In this document: in pieces, positions 26,201-36,315 of the stretch
How positions within the stretch are numbered: the stretch's first letter is position 1
Layout of the letters: the number at the start of each line of letters is the position of its first letter
Notes under the pieces: generated by a model
The model's input: the letters and a program-made list of their open reading frames with translations, nothing else
What the model was told of the DNA's origin: nothing
Database searches by the model: none
NCBI RefSeq assembly: GCF_014529535.1
Contig: NW_023503302.1
Span: 4,822,314-4,886,313, forward strand
Direction: 5' to 3'
Length of the DNA stretch: 64,000 nucleotides
Origin: Bradysia coprophila
Lineage: Eukaryota; Arthropoda; Insecta; Diptera; Sciaridae
Program-made: the position numbers and the translations under genes

Positions 26201-26346
26201 ATTGTGAAATGCAAAGTCTTCATCATTTTTAAATATTTGTTTGACATTATTTAACGCGCTTTCACTCAGAACGTAAGTTACGTTACACATACATCCATGC
26301 GATCTTTCCGCATGAAGTTGCTTATCTACACTATATTATATCGATG
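23238..26346. other. Non-coding interval
   Basis: No gene recognised. Includes the foldback at 24742-25043 and a short (AG)7 run at 25459-25472. Confidence 0.4.
24742..25043. mobile_element. Foldback element, about 302 bp
   Basis: The left arm runs GTCATTCTTAAAGAAATTAG then AGTTCCTAACACTTCATCA. The right arm reversed runs GACATTCTTGATGTAATTAG then the same AGTTCCTAACACTTCATCA block. The spacer is about 170 bp. No target duplication resolved. Confidence 0.6.
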
Positions 26347-26354
26347 TTAGGCAC

Positions 26355-26685
26355 TAGCCCTACTCACGTTAAAAAAAATTGGTTCAGATCTTTCGGAGGA
26401 ATGTCGATTTCGTTTCTTTATCGAATCCTAAACAATTCTCTAGAACATCAAAATTGACAAAAAATTGTTTCCGAGTCGCGCAACGCATTTGAAATTTACA
26501 TGAAAACGCATAGAAACGCATGGTAACGCAGAGAAACGCATGCATTTTCAATTGCGTTGCGCGACTCGGAAACAATTTTTTGTCAATTATGATGTTCTAG
26601 AGAATTGTTTAGGATTCGATAAAGAAACGAAATCGACATTCCTCCGAAGGATCTGAACCAATTTTTTTTAACGTGAGTAGGGCTA
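26355..26685. mobile_element. hAT-type hairpin element with 8-bp target duplication, 331 bp
   Basis: Two arms of about 140 bp, starting TAGCCCTACTCACGTTAA, differ at about three positions. The central loop of about 50 bp contains repeats of GAAACGCAT. The flanks TTAGGCAC at 26347-26354 and 26686-26693 are identical, as expected for hAT insertion. No coding capacity; the 26384-26575 minus frame is an artefact. Confidence 0.85.
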
Positions 26686-26977
26686 TTAGGCACTAGATGT
26701 GCAATTATAGCCAAGTGCCAAGTGCCACAATCCACTATGCACCCAGAACAACGTTTTATGCAACATAGTCATCTAAAGTTCAAAATTTAACTATTTACTT
26801 GTATGTACGTAAATACCTATCGTACCTACATATTTCCAGTAGTAGTTGTTACCTCCTTGCATAAAAATCACCAGCTTTCAAACAGAATATAGAGCTCTAA
26901 GGCGCCTATACCTTCATACATAGCAGCCAGTGATGTCAATTAATTAATTGAGTTTTTTATTTCACTTTCTTCTCCAG

Positions 26978-27469
26978 TGCAATGTAGCAGCGGCAATGGT
27001 GGCATCAGCCTCAGTCAGCTACTCATCAGTCAATCAATACGACGGCAACCGGTCGATTATGTGACGGCATCTGAACACCTGTAGCACATGTGACAAAACC
27101 ATCGGCACCAATAACGCCACCACCACCAACATTACCGCTAGCAACGCTAGCAGCAGTACAGGCATACGACAGAATCGAGCTTGCCGGCATGCCCATCACT
27201 ATCACCACAATCGACGGCCGGCTATTCGACAAAATAAACGATGTACGTTCGCAACGGCCACAACAACGATACCTGTCTCGTCAACAATTGGTTGCAATCA
27301 AGCGCTCACTGGCAATGGTCGACGGCATCATAGCCAGCAACAGCAACAATCATTCGATGGTAAGGCTTGTAGCGCAGATTCGCCGGATTGCAATCAGAAA
27401 CCTCATCAACAATGCCAAAGTCAAAGTTCAAACAGTAGCAATACCTCGTCAATCCGAATTATCGATTAA
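26978..27469 (+). other. GC-rich exon-like island, candidate exon
   Basis: A sharp rise in GC and loss of stop codons follow a good 3' splice site (TTCTTCTCCAG ending at 26977). Three frames are partly open. Frame 1, in phase with base 26980, gives about 34 codons ending EHL and TAG at 27082. Frame 2 is open 27065-27466, without a Met, ending SSIRIID and TAA; its composition (S, N, Q, T, H and a QQQQQ run) is typical of insect disordered tails, and the same frame is open upstream except for one TGA at 27062-27064. Frame 3 is open from 27074 to 27577, and a consensus donor GGTAAGG lies at 27359-27365. I cannot decide whether this is a terminal exon with a GC-rich UTR, an internal exon or a decayed gene. 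Product not recognised. Confidence 0.45.
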
Positions 27470-27578
27470 AGAAAATTTCTGTTCATTTTCTTTTCCAGAA
27501 AAAAAAATTGCGCTTTGTGTAACAGAATTTTTATCGTATTGTAGGAACATAAATGATGGTCAGCATAACATATACTAA

Positions 27579-30500
27579 TGTTTAAAAATAGTGTGTATCA
27601 TACACGTACAAAAAAATCCTTTAACTAATTGTACAAACATCTAACTGTTAAGATTAATTTTATGTAATGAACAAGAAAACTAAAAAAACCAAACAACAAC
27701 AACAACAAAAAGAACTGAGGTAAGCAAAGTTAATAATTCCATAAGTTGTACAAAATAATCCTGAAATGTAGCTCATCTTCGGTATATAGTTCGGTTTAAT
27801 CTAAAATATTTTAAAAAATGTCTAAATAATTGATTAAATTTATGGATTGACTTGTACGCTTGTCAGCTAATTATTATTCAAAATTAGCAAAATGTTTGAT
27901 ATGCCGAAATATTCATCAATATTGTTACAATATATTATGCGTAAACGTGGATTCATTTGTTCCTTATATTATAATTGCAACTAGCAGCACTAGCAGAGGA
28001 ATACATTACCATAGATAAAATTGCGATCCCACTTTCAGAGGATTTTTAACGAGAGGATAAGGTTCATACACAAAGGACGTTGTCTCAAAGAGGTGTGTGG
28101 GTAGCGATGTGTGATACTCTATGCGTCTTTTGATGAGATTCATATCCCGTTGTTGTTGGTGCTATTACAGTGTTGAATTGCGTACCTAAACGGGAATTTA
28201 TTATCTACGGAATTTGGTGATACACATGTTAAACGATAAAATCTGTAAAATCTGTATATTGGAAAATGTATCGATGTTTCTTAAGAAATAGATCTAATAC
28301 CCAAGTCCAATAAAAAGTACCGCCCAACACGTGTATCACGAAATTACGTAGATGCGAAATGCCCACTTACATACGTAATCCAACTATGCTTCTTTGGGTT
28401 CCATTAAAAATACGGAATGTAAAGGTGTTGAACTAAGTCGAAGAAGACGTCCTTTGTGTGTGATCACGGTATACTTTTACGTTTGACTAGCATATTTTCC
28501 ACCGTCTACGAACTTTTATGAAAATATTGCGTACGTATTTATTACGATACGTAGGTATAGCCAGTGCGAAACATTTACTTAATTGCATAAAGCGAAGCGT
28601 GAGTATTTATTTAAGTTTTTTTTTCTTTCGGGCGCACCACAAGCTCGAGTAGTATATAGTACTCAAACTGGAGAGTGTGTCATACAAATTTACAAATTTT
28701 GTCAAATTTGGTCAAAATTTTCATACAAATTAGTACTCTATTATTGGCAGTTGTTACTGTTATCACTTCATTCTTGCAGTGGTTAGTCGCATCATTTGTT
28801 GCAAATCGCCAATTCGAACAAGAATTTTTTGAAAATCCACTCAATACTGAATCCAATACTCCTAAAAAAATTTACGAAGTTTCTCAGGTCCTCAGCTAAA
28901 AAGTTGCAAAGAATTAAAAAAATATTTTTTTTTTGTACTTTAATGTCGAAAGGTTAATTTGTCAGGTCTCATCGAATGAAGTTCTTTTTTGCAAAGAGAT
29001 AAAGGATTCATACTATTTTTTCGCACGAGTGCGTAAAAGACTAAATTTGTTCCGATTGATTTTAATGATTTCGACATCAAAGTATACAAAAAAAATCTTT
29101 CTCAAAACTTTAACCGAAAATTGCTATACATGCTGACGACGACAGGAATTCCAATGTTGATTGCAATTAATTTTCATTGTTCCCAGTTTTGTGTACGAAA
29201 TGTATCGCCAAAATGGTTTAGCATAAAATGCACATTAAATAATTTTCCGAAAAGTTCCTTTACTTTACTTTACACTTCAACAATTATCTTTTATGTCGAC
29301 GCTTTCATTTGATCGAGACTCAGATGTGGATTGATTTAATCGAAACTGATTTTCCTTTGTTATTATGAATTTAATATTTCTAAACCAACTCCCCCTTCCA
29401 TTCCCGAATGGAGAATTATTTAAAAAAAAAATGGAATCAGGTTTGGGATATAAAGTGTTCTTCAAAAATGAAAAAAAAACGAGAAGAACAAGAATCGATA
29501 AGAAAACGATTCGATGTCGTGAAATAATTTTATTTGCTTACTCAGAAAATCATTATCAGTCTCGGATTTCTTTTATTGTTACCCAATTTGCAAAACTTTT
29601 CAAAATTTCGAATTGAACTTCACAGGAATAACCTTCGTTTCGTGATAATCAATACCTGTGTTCTTATAACAAATTTCCACTGCACACAACTTTTAAAATA
29701 AGAAAAACACAAAAATCGGCGCTCTTTATATTGTTATATGCAAGCAATCAGCAACATTATCTCTCGATATTACTATTTTATATACAAAAGCAATTGAGCA
29801 TTAACCTTTCAGTTTCGTGTGTCGATAATAATTTTATTTTTAGAAACTGTTCAGTTCAGTTGAGGAAAATTTAGTTTTAAATTTATTCCAATACTCAATT
29901 TGGTAGGAGGAGTACAAACCACAACGCTCAATGCTGCATCAAGCAATGAAAGTAACTAATGAACTCAATTTAAAGGTCCCAAAGCTTCAGGATCTACCGA
30001 GGAATGAGTCGAACTGTTACAGTCTACGTAGAATATAATAGAAAAGCGTTCACCACACGATGTAAATTAATATAATATGCAGGTCGGCTATATCAAGCAA
30101 ATTATAGTCCAGTATGTGATTGATGTAGGGTATAGTATTACACACACGCGGATCACAAAAATACAAAACCCACGTTTTGGGTGAATTGAAGTGCAGCGAC
30201 ATATTTCGTTATGTGGAGGGCTTAATGACTTCAATAGAATTGATAGAATGTGGTGAATATGACATCCTGAATGTTGGAAGATGATTCCAACTTTTCAAAC
30301 AATCTATAGATTGTGGAAATTGTTATCGTCACTACCGCAAAAATGAGCTGTGGCACTGCCTTCGAGTCGGTCTTTTGAGACGAAATTTTAAAATCAAAAT
30401 CATTTGTTGGGAAATTAAATTTTCGATCACATTGTCCATGAAAATATTCTTCGGTGAAGTGGTGAAGTGACAGAAGTGACCGACTTTCCGACAGCGTCAA

Positions 30501-31240
30501 TCATTGAGAGTTCTGTGAAATAGTGCTCAAAACCAATGACATAACAGGGACGAAATCGTGAAGCAAAAGTAAGCTCTGTGTAATATACATTTGAGGCACA
30601 CACACTTACAAATGCCAATTAATTTTGACAAGTCGGTGAAACTGTTGTAAACTTTTCGAAATCAATTTTAACCACTTTAAACGATAGCTGCTACTATCAA
30701 ACTGTTCACTATATAATTACACACATTTTCTAACACATTTTATAATTTTTGAAAAGAAATGTCCCGAAATAAAATTTTAATATTGACGATGCTAACACTC
30801 AAAATAAGTACGAAAATACGTAAGTACCATAAAAATATAAGGTACTCACTTGAATATTTCGTATTTGCTTTTGCTTCACCGCTAGAACAAAATATTTACA
30901 TAGAAGGCCTGTCTATCCCACTATTATGTCATTGCTCAAAACCACAATCATGTCCGGAGCGATAGCGGAGGACTTGACGCAGTCTAACTTCCAAAAAAAG
31001 AACGAAGAAAATTTTTTGAGACGCGGCAACTATATATAGGCGAGAATTTAAGTTTCTTTCCTTTGACCTGTATCACCACAAATCCTATTCTATCTTATTC
31101 GCGCTTCAAATACGAGCAAAACGAGCTATCACTCGACTATGTAACTTTAAAATTGCCGGAGATACATCGTTTTGAAGTTGGTCATTTTGATAGAAAATGC
31201 ACAAAATTAACGTTTTCCAAACAATCAAAATCTTTCAACT
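27579..31240. other. Non-coding interval
   Basis: AT-rich. Contains a short (CAA)n run at about 27690-27708 and the foldback at 28069-28459. Short frames around 28583-29616 and 30231-30618 have no recognisable domain. Confidence 0.4.
28069..28459. mobile_element. Foldback MITE with CACAAAGGACGT termini, about 391 bp
   Basis: The left end CACAAAGGACGT matches the reversed right end CACAAAGGACGT. An inner pair around GGTGATACACATGTT / AACACGTGTATCACG is also inverted. No clear target duplication. Confidence 0.5.
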
Positions 31241-31252
31241 TACTCTGTATGT

Positions 31253-31293
31253 TTCTATCTGTCTATCTGTCTATCTGTCTATCTGTCTATCTA
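31253..31293. repeat. Microsatellite (TATCTGTC)n
   Basis: About five units of an 8-bp TATC/TGTC repeat, immediately followed by a non-repetitive block starting CGACGGTCGATCTCGG. This resembles mobile repeats that carry a microsatellite at one end. Confidence 0.8.
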
Positions 31294-31665
31294 TCGACGG
31301 TCGATCTCGGAAACTAGTCAGCCAATCTCCATGAAATTTTGCAGGAACCTCAGGGTGGGCATAAAAATGAAAATGTTATACGCCACTACCCCAGGAAAAA
31401 CCAGAATTTTGTTTTATTGGCCTCGAAGTGGTTTCTGAGTGAGGTTTTCGAGGGTCGGGAACGCGTTTTCGGTTGTAGCTTAGCTGTATTGAAACCTACA
31501 GAGGCGTGTGACCAATCAAATGAAAGGTATTCGTAACACGATTCGAACAAAAAAATAATTTAAAAAATCGGGTCAGATTCGTTTGAGCTAGAGTGATTAG
31601 AGTGACCAAATTTTGAGCTACTCGAGCGTAGGATGAAAGGACTAATATTTTTTTGGGTTATGAGA

Positions 31666-31947
31666 GATAGAGAATTACTTTCTTCGGCAAAGTCTCAGAG
31701 TTTTACGAGTAGAACAGAGGGGCATATGTGAAAAATGTCGAAAGTTGGAAATGGGTGGGTCAATTATGTTTTTAGAGGTATTTCTTGAATCGTGACAGAT
31801 AGAGAGTTACTTTCTTCGGCAAAGTCTCAGAGTTTTACGAGTAGAACAGAGGGGCATATGTGAAAAATGTCGAAAGTTGGAAATGGGTGTGTCAATTGGG
31901 GTTTTGGAGATATTTCTTGAATGGTGGCAGATAGAGAATTACTTTCG
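31666..31947. repeat. 132-bp tandem repeat, two full copies and a truncated third
   Basis: Copies start at 31666, 31798 and 31930, exactly 132 bp apart. Each begins GATAGAGAATTACTTTC and includes CGGCAAAGTCTCAGAG and GGGGCATATGTG. The third copy stops after about 18 bp, where the next repeat type begins. Confidence 0.92.
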
Positions 31948-32372
31948 TCAAATTTTCGATTTTCGTCAAATTTTCTGAATTTCGTCAGATTTTGGAATTT
32001 CGTCAAATTTTCGATTTTCGTCAAATTTTCGAATTTCGTCAAATTTCGTCAAATTTTCGAATTTCATCAAATTTTCAAATTTTGTCAAATTTTCCAATTT
32101 CGTCAAATTTTTGAATTTCGTCAAATTTAGACCAATTTTCGAATTTCGTCAAATTTTCAAATTTCGTCAAATTTTCGAATTTCGTCAAATTTCGTCAAAT
32201 TTTCGAATTTCGTCAAATTTCGTCAAATTTTTCGAATTTCGTCAAATTTTCGAATTTCGTCAAATTTTCGAATTTCGTCAAATTTCGTCAAATTTTCGAA
32301 TTTCGTCAAATTTTCGAATTTCGTCAAATTTTCGAATTTTGTCAAATTTTCGATTTTCGTAAAATTTTTGAA
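31944..32372. repeat. 18-bp minisatellite array
   Basis: About 25 units of TTTCGTCAAATTTTCGAA, with occasional extra 10-bp TTTCGTCAAA half-units. As 18 is a multiple of three, frames stay open and produce a repeating QIFEFR-type peptide on both strands. These are repeat artefacts, not genes. Confidence 0.95.
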
Positions 32373-32429
32373 TTAAAACTGTAAACTGTTATAAAAAGCA
32401 GTGTTGAGTACACTTCTAAAACGACTGAT

Positions 32430-32948
32430 ATCCCAACAAAAATCTCTTCGAGAAAAGTGTGACGCAGTCTTTGAAATACAATTTCTAAAATGAATGATAT
32501 CGCTAGAGTTGACGCTTTCAGCTTCGTTACGCAAAAATTAAATTTTACACCCAATTAGTTCAAACAAGCTGGCTTAGGTTTTCTCATCATCTGCCAAATA
32601 ATTTTTACAAAAAAAAATTTAGACTGGAAACAACCAAAATTTTACCAAAAAAATCTGCGTCGCATGTGGCAGATAAATTTTCTTGCTGGTCTGTTCCTGA
32701 ACATCTGAAACTTTGCGACGCAGATTTTTTTGGTAAAATTTTGGTTGTTTCCAGTCTAAATTTTTTTTTGTAAAAATTATTTGGCAGATGATGAGAAAAC
32801 CTAAGCCAGCTTGTTTGAACTAATTGGGTGTAAAATTTAATTTTTGCGTAACGAAGCTGAAAGCGTCAACTCTAGCGATATCATTCATTTTAGAAATTGT
32901 ATTTCAAAGACTGCGTCACACTTTTCTCGAAGAGATCTTTGTTGGGAT
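32430..32948. mobile_element. Near-perfect 519-bp palindrome (foldback element)
   Basis: Arms 32430-32663 and 32715-32948 are each 234 bp and match at 233 positions by my reading; the only difference is in the outer ATCCCAACAAA(A/G)ATCTC. The loop is about 51 bp. Termini are ATCCCAAC. No transposase. A diverged relative lies at about 38775-38890. Near-identity implies recent formation or gene conversion between arms. Confidence 0.9.
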
Positions 32949-33887
32949 CTATTGAAATCGTAAGTGCTGCAATGAGAATGAAGTGAATTTGCTCAGCACC
33001 TGAATTGCGAAACCTGGGTTCTGTGTGCTTTTTGCGGATTTACATTTGCTTCAGGGGTTTATATACTTTGATCGTGATATATACGGTGATAGCGGTTCGA
33101 TACCCTGAGAAAATGCAGATCATGTTGGTTTAACCCTCTTGGTTTCATGTTTCTGTGTTCCGATATTTAGCGATCATTTTATTGTACGTCTCATTACATT
33201 AAGTTCGCTGCCAAGAAGCGGCTTCGTCACTTTGTTTTCTTAAATTATGCCTGAAATGAACAAATTCCCGATTGTCTACCGTAAAAAATACGGACCCATG
33301 TCCAAATTCGTTGATATTTTCGTGTATTTTACCTGTAACATTTGCAGCGATAAGTCACAATTTTTCTTTTTTTATTGTATTCTTAAACGACACGCTACCA
33401 TGACATGAAGAAACATTTTGATTGATCCGAATGGTATATATTGTAGACGTTGATACATACCTAAACCTATATGCTCTATATAAAGCTAAGTGAATCATTT
33501 TTTATGTGAACAAACTCAAAATAACCGAATTATCAGACGACGCAAAAGTTTTATTGGAGGACAAACTGGAGTTATAAATGAATGGAACTATCCATAAACG
33601 GAATGGGTAATGGGGGAGTTGCGGGAAATGGTAACTTCACAGAAACGTTTCAAATATTCACGGAGAGGAAATGGTACGTTTGAGTCGATGTATTTACTTT
33701 GTCAGACTTAATCGTATATTATTGGCATTATAGGCAAGCCTCGACTTTCCACTTAATTGTCAATTACCATACTTTATTGCATATGCGAAGAGTAAATTAT
33801 CCAGTCAGTTTTAGTAATGTTCGCTTATGATTCATAGGATAATAATATTGAGGGGAAGTCATTGCGTGTAGGCAATAATAGTATATT

Positions 33888-33996
33888 ACTTCCGAGGTTC
33901 CAAGTTGTGTATTTGATAAGTGGGGTGTTACAGCCCGACCCGAAGGGGAGGGCTGTATTCCCCACTTGTCAAATAACAACTTGGAACCTCGTAAGT
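33888..33996. mobile_element. Short hairpin, 109 bp
   Basis: ACTTCCGAGGTTCCAAGTTG on the left and, reversed, ACTTACGAGGTTCCAAGTTG on the right. The stem continues through AAGTGGGG and TACAGCCC to a loop of about 13 nt rich in G and C. A microMITE or a structured RNA locus. Confidence 0.65.
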
Positions 33997-34719
33997 ACAA
34001 TGCTTTACGTGATTAGGCAATGTAAATGAAAATGAAACATGCCGTAACACGTAAAAGCAATTAATAATGTAATCATTGACATTTACCAGAATTTTCTGTA
34101 ATTTTCTGATTCCTAGTCTTTCATCACAGTTGTCACATTTGTTCTTTCTTTCCATTATTTTATGCCAACTGAAACTGTCTACAACAGAAACTGTGAAACA
34201 TCAAATTTGACTTTTCTATCGCTCGGAATTTTGAAAATCGACACATTTACTGTTTCTGTGTTTTACTAGAGCTTTTGATTTGTCCATGCAAAAATACATG
34301 CAAAATTTACCAAAAACCAGTAAGCCACAAAACTGTGGAAAATGTGTTCGTTGTCAAAATTCCGTACACAATGTTTATATTTCCCGCAACTCCCAGGTAT
34401 GTAGTTTGTTTATTTGTAACACCGAAAATCGAATGTAAAGTTTTCGTCACTTGTTCACTTACAAATTACTTTCTAGTCGGTTTTCAGCAGAATATTGAGA
34501 ATTTATCGATTAAATTGATGCGACGATTCGACAAACTTTTATTGACTTGTTTGTCTTTTATTAATTGAACGATATTTTCGAGCACTTGTTCACTTCGGAA
34601 GTACTCTTTCATTCCATGTCCTAAGGACGGGTGTGTTTTTCAGATCATCTCGTAATTGTCCGATAGACAAAGATTAATGCTCTGAACGAGAAGTGTTGGG
34701 TCTCTTCAGTCCCCGAACC

Positions 34720-35180
34720 TGATTTCGACGCCCTGACGACCTGAACTAAGAATTCTGGTTCGACTCGAACTTGACGTGAACTAGAAATTTTCAATTTCGG
34801 GTTCAAAACGAATCGGGCCCGACCTTTCACTTTCAAGTTTGACCCTACCCTGAGCTGAACCTGAAATTTTCGGGTTAGATCAGATCAAGTTCGTGAAAAT
34901 TTCAGGTTGAGGTAAGGTTTCGGTCAAGCTCGAAAGTAGCTGTAGATACACATAGCAACACGAGTTTTACATAAAATTCTTTTGTTTACGGGCCTTTTCC
35001 AATTGTTTTGAAATTTCAAACTTGCGAAAGCTACTCAATTTTGATGATTGAAATCAATCGACGAAGCTCGCGTTGCTATGTGTATCTACAGTAAAAGTTC
35101 AGGTTCAGATCAAGTTTGGGTCGAAAGCTTAGTTCAAGTTCGGGCTGAAATTCGGTTCGGTTCAAACTAACTTGAAACAG
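34720..35180. repeat. Degenerate GGTTCAAGTTCGGG-type satellite, inverted halves
   Basis: The left part is dense in GACCTGAAC / CCGAACCTGA words. The right part (about 34890-35180) is dense in the complementary TCAGGTTC / CAAGTTCGGG words. The array therefore switches orientation. It is interrupted by the MITE at 34940-35091. Confidence 0.6.
34940..35091. mobile_element. MITE inside the satellite, 152 bp
   Basis: Inverted termini CTGTAGATACACATAGCAAC, differing only inside at ACACGAG / GCGAG. The sequence on both sides is satellite, so the element inserted into a pre-existing array. TA follows the right end; a TA lies one base before the left end. Confidence 0.75.
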
Positions 35181-36281
35181 GTCAACCTGAACCCGATATA
35201 TGAGCCTTAACAAAGATTACATGAAATTTTGTACACTTGAATGTGAGTGGTTTTAATGCTTGGTTATTATAGTTGGTTGTGGATTTAGCGATTTACTTCC
35301 TGGTACCGAATTGAATATTAACTGCGAAACCGAGTCATGTAAATTTGTTTTCGTTGAAACGTATCGACCACATGCTCATCAGTAACAATCATTGTGAATC
35401 TTATAGTAACAGTTTAAGGTAAAAAAATGTAAAAAAAAATTGTTAAATGTAAAGCAAAAAGAAAATGTATTTTCAAACAATTTCTCGCTATTCACCTCTG
35501 CTAATTAAATGTTTTGTCACAAAATCATTCATAGAAGAGAAAAACTTTATATTGAAAATCAGTATATCCATTTATACATAAAAGAGTCTGTGTTTAGATG
35601 AAAGAATTTGTTTAGATGAAAATAGTATTTGTCAACGTAAAAATGTGTTTTAAATTTAAAGAAAAAAAAATGTTAGCTCACAGTACTTGTAACTTTAAAA
35701 GGAAAGAAATTGTTATATCATGACAATCCTAAATTTAAAATTAAAAAAAATTAATTTCAAAACTCACACACATTATACTACCGATTTCGATTATCCATTA
35801 AGTGGAAGGGAAAAAACCCACAAAAAAAGCAGTAAAAAAGTGTAAAAAGTCACCGTTCAAAGTTTGTTTAATTTATTCTGCATGAATAAAATTTACGAGA
35901 AGTCAGTTAATTGAAGTTGATTTTTCAACTCAGACAATCATTGCACAAGCAAACTTTCTTTGTTCTATTTGAAAGCGTTCACTCTATGAATGAGAAACGA
36001 AAGAAAAGAAAAAAAAACTGTGGAAATATAGAGAGGTCGATCTGCATTGAAAAATCAACTTTAATGGAACTCTCAATCCAGCTAGTAATTGACTGGTTAC
36101 TGGTTCTGGACATTACTTAATGAACTGAGTTAAATAATGAAATGTGAAAATGTAATTTTAGGTATACGAACAATGGTTATATATAGCTTGTGTGCTATAT
36201 TTCGAAAATATATTTTTGTGATTTAATCCTAAGATTCGATTTGTGGAAAGTGCATTTACGTTTTTATTTTGTTAAAACATA

Positions 36282-36315
36282 GCACTACTCCTAGCATTAA
36301 CATAGAAAATATTTC
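36282..36315 (+). repeat. Dispersed repeat segment, copy 1
   Basis: A block containing CTCCTAGCATTAACATAGAA, followed by AATATTT, recurs at 45491-45522 with one or two differences. A weaker AGGCTCTAGG / AGGCTATAGG match follows in both. Part of an undefined repeat family. Confidence 0.6.

Noticed and set aside
31921..32362. Overlapping open frames encoding repeated QIFEFR-type peptides
   Set aside because: They are translations of the 18-bp minisatellite, open on both strands only because the period is a multiple of three.
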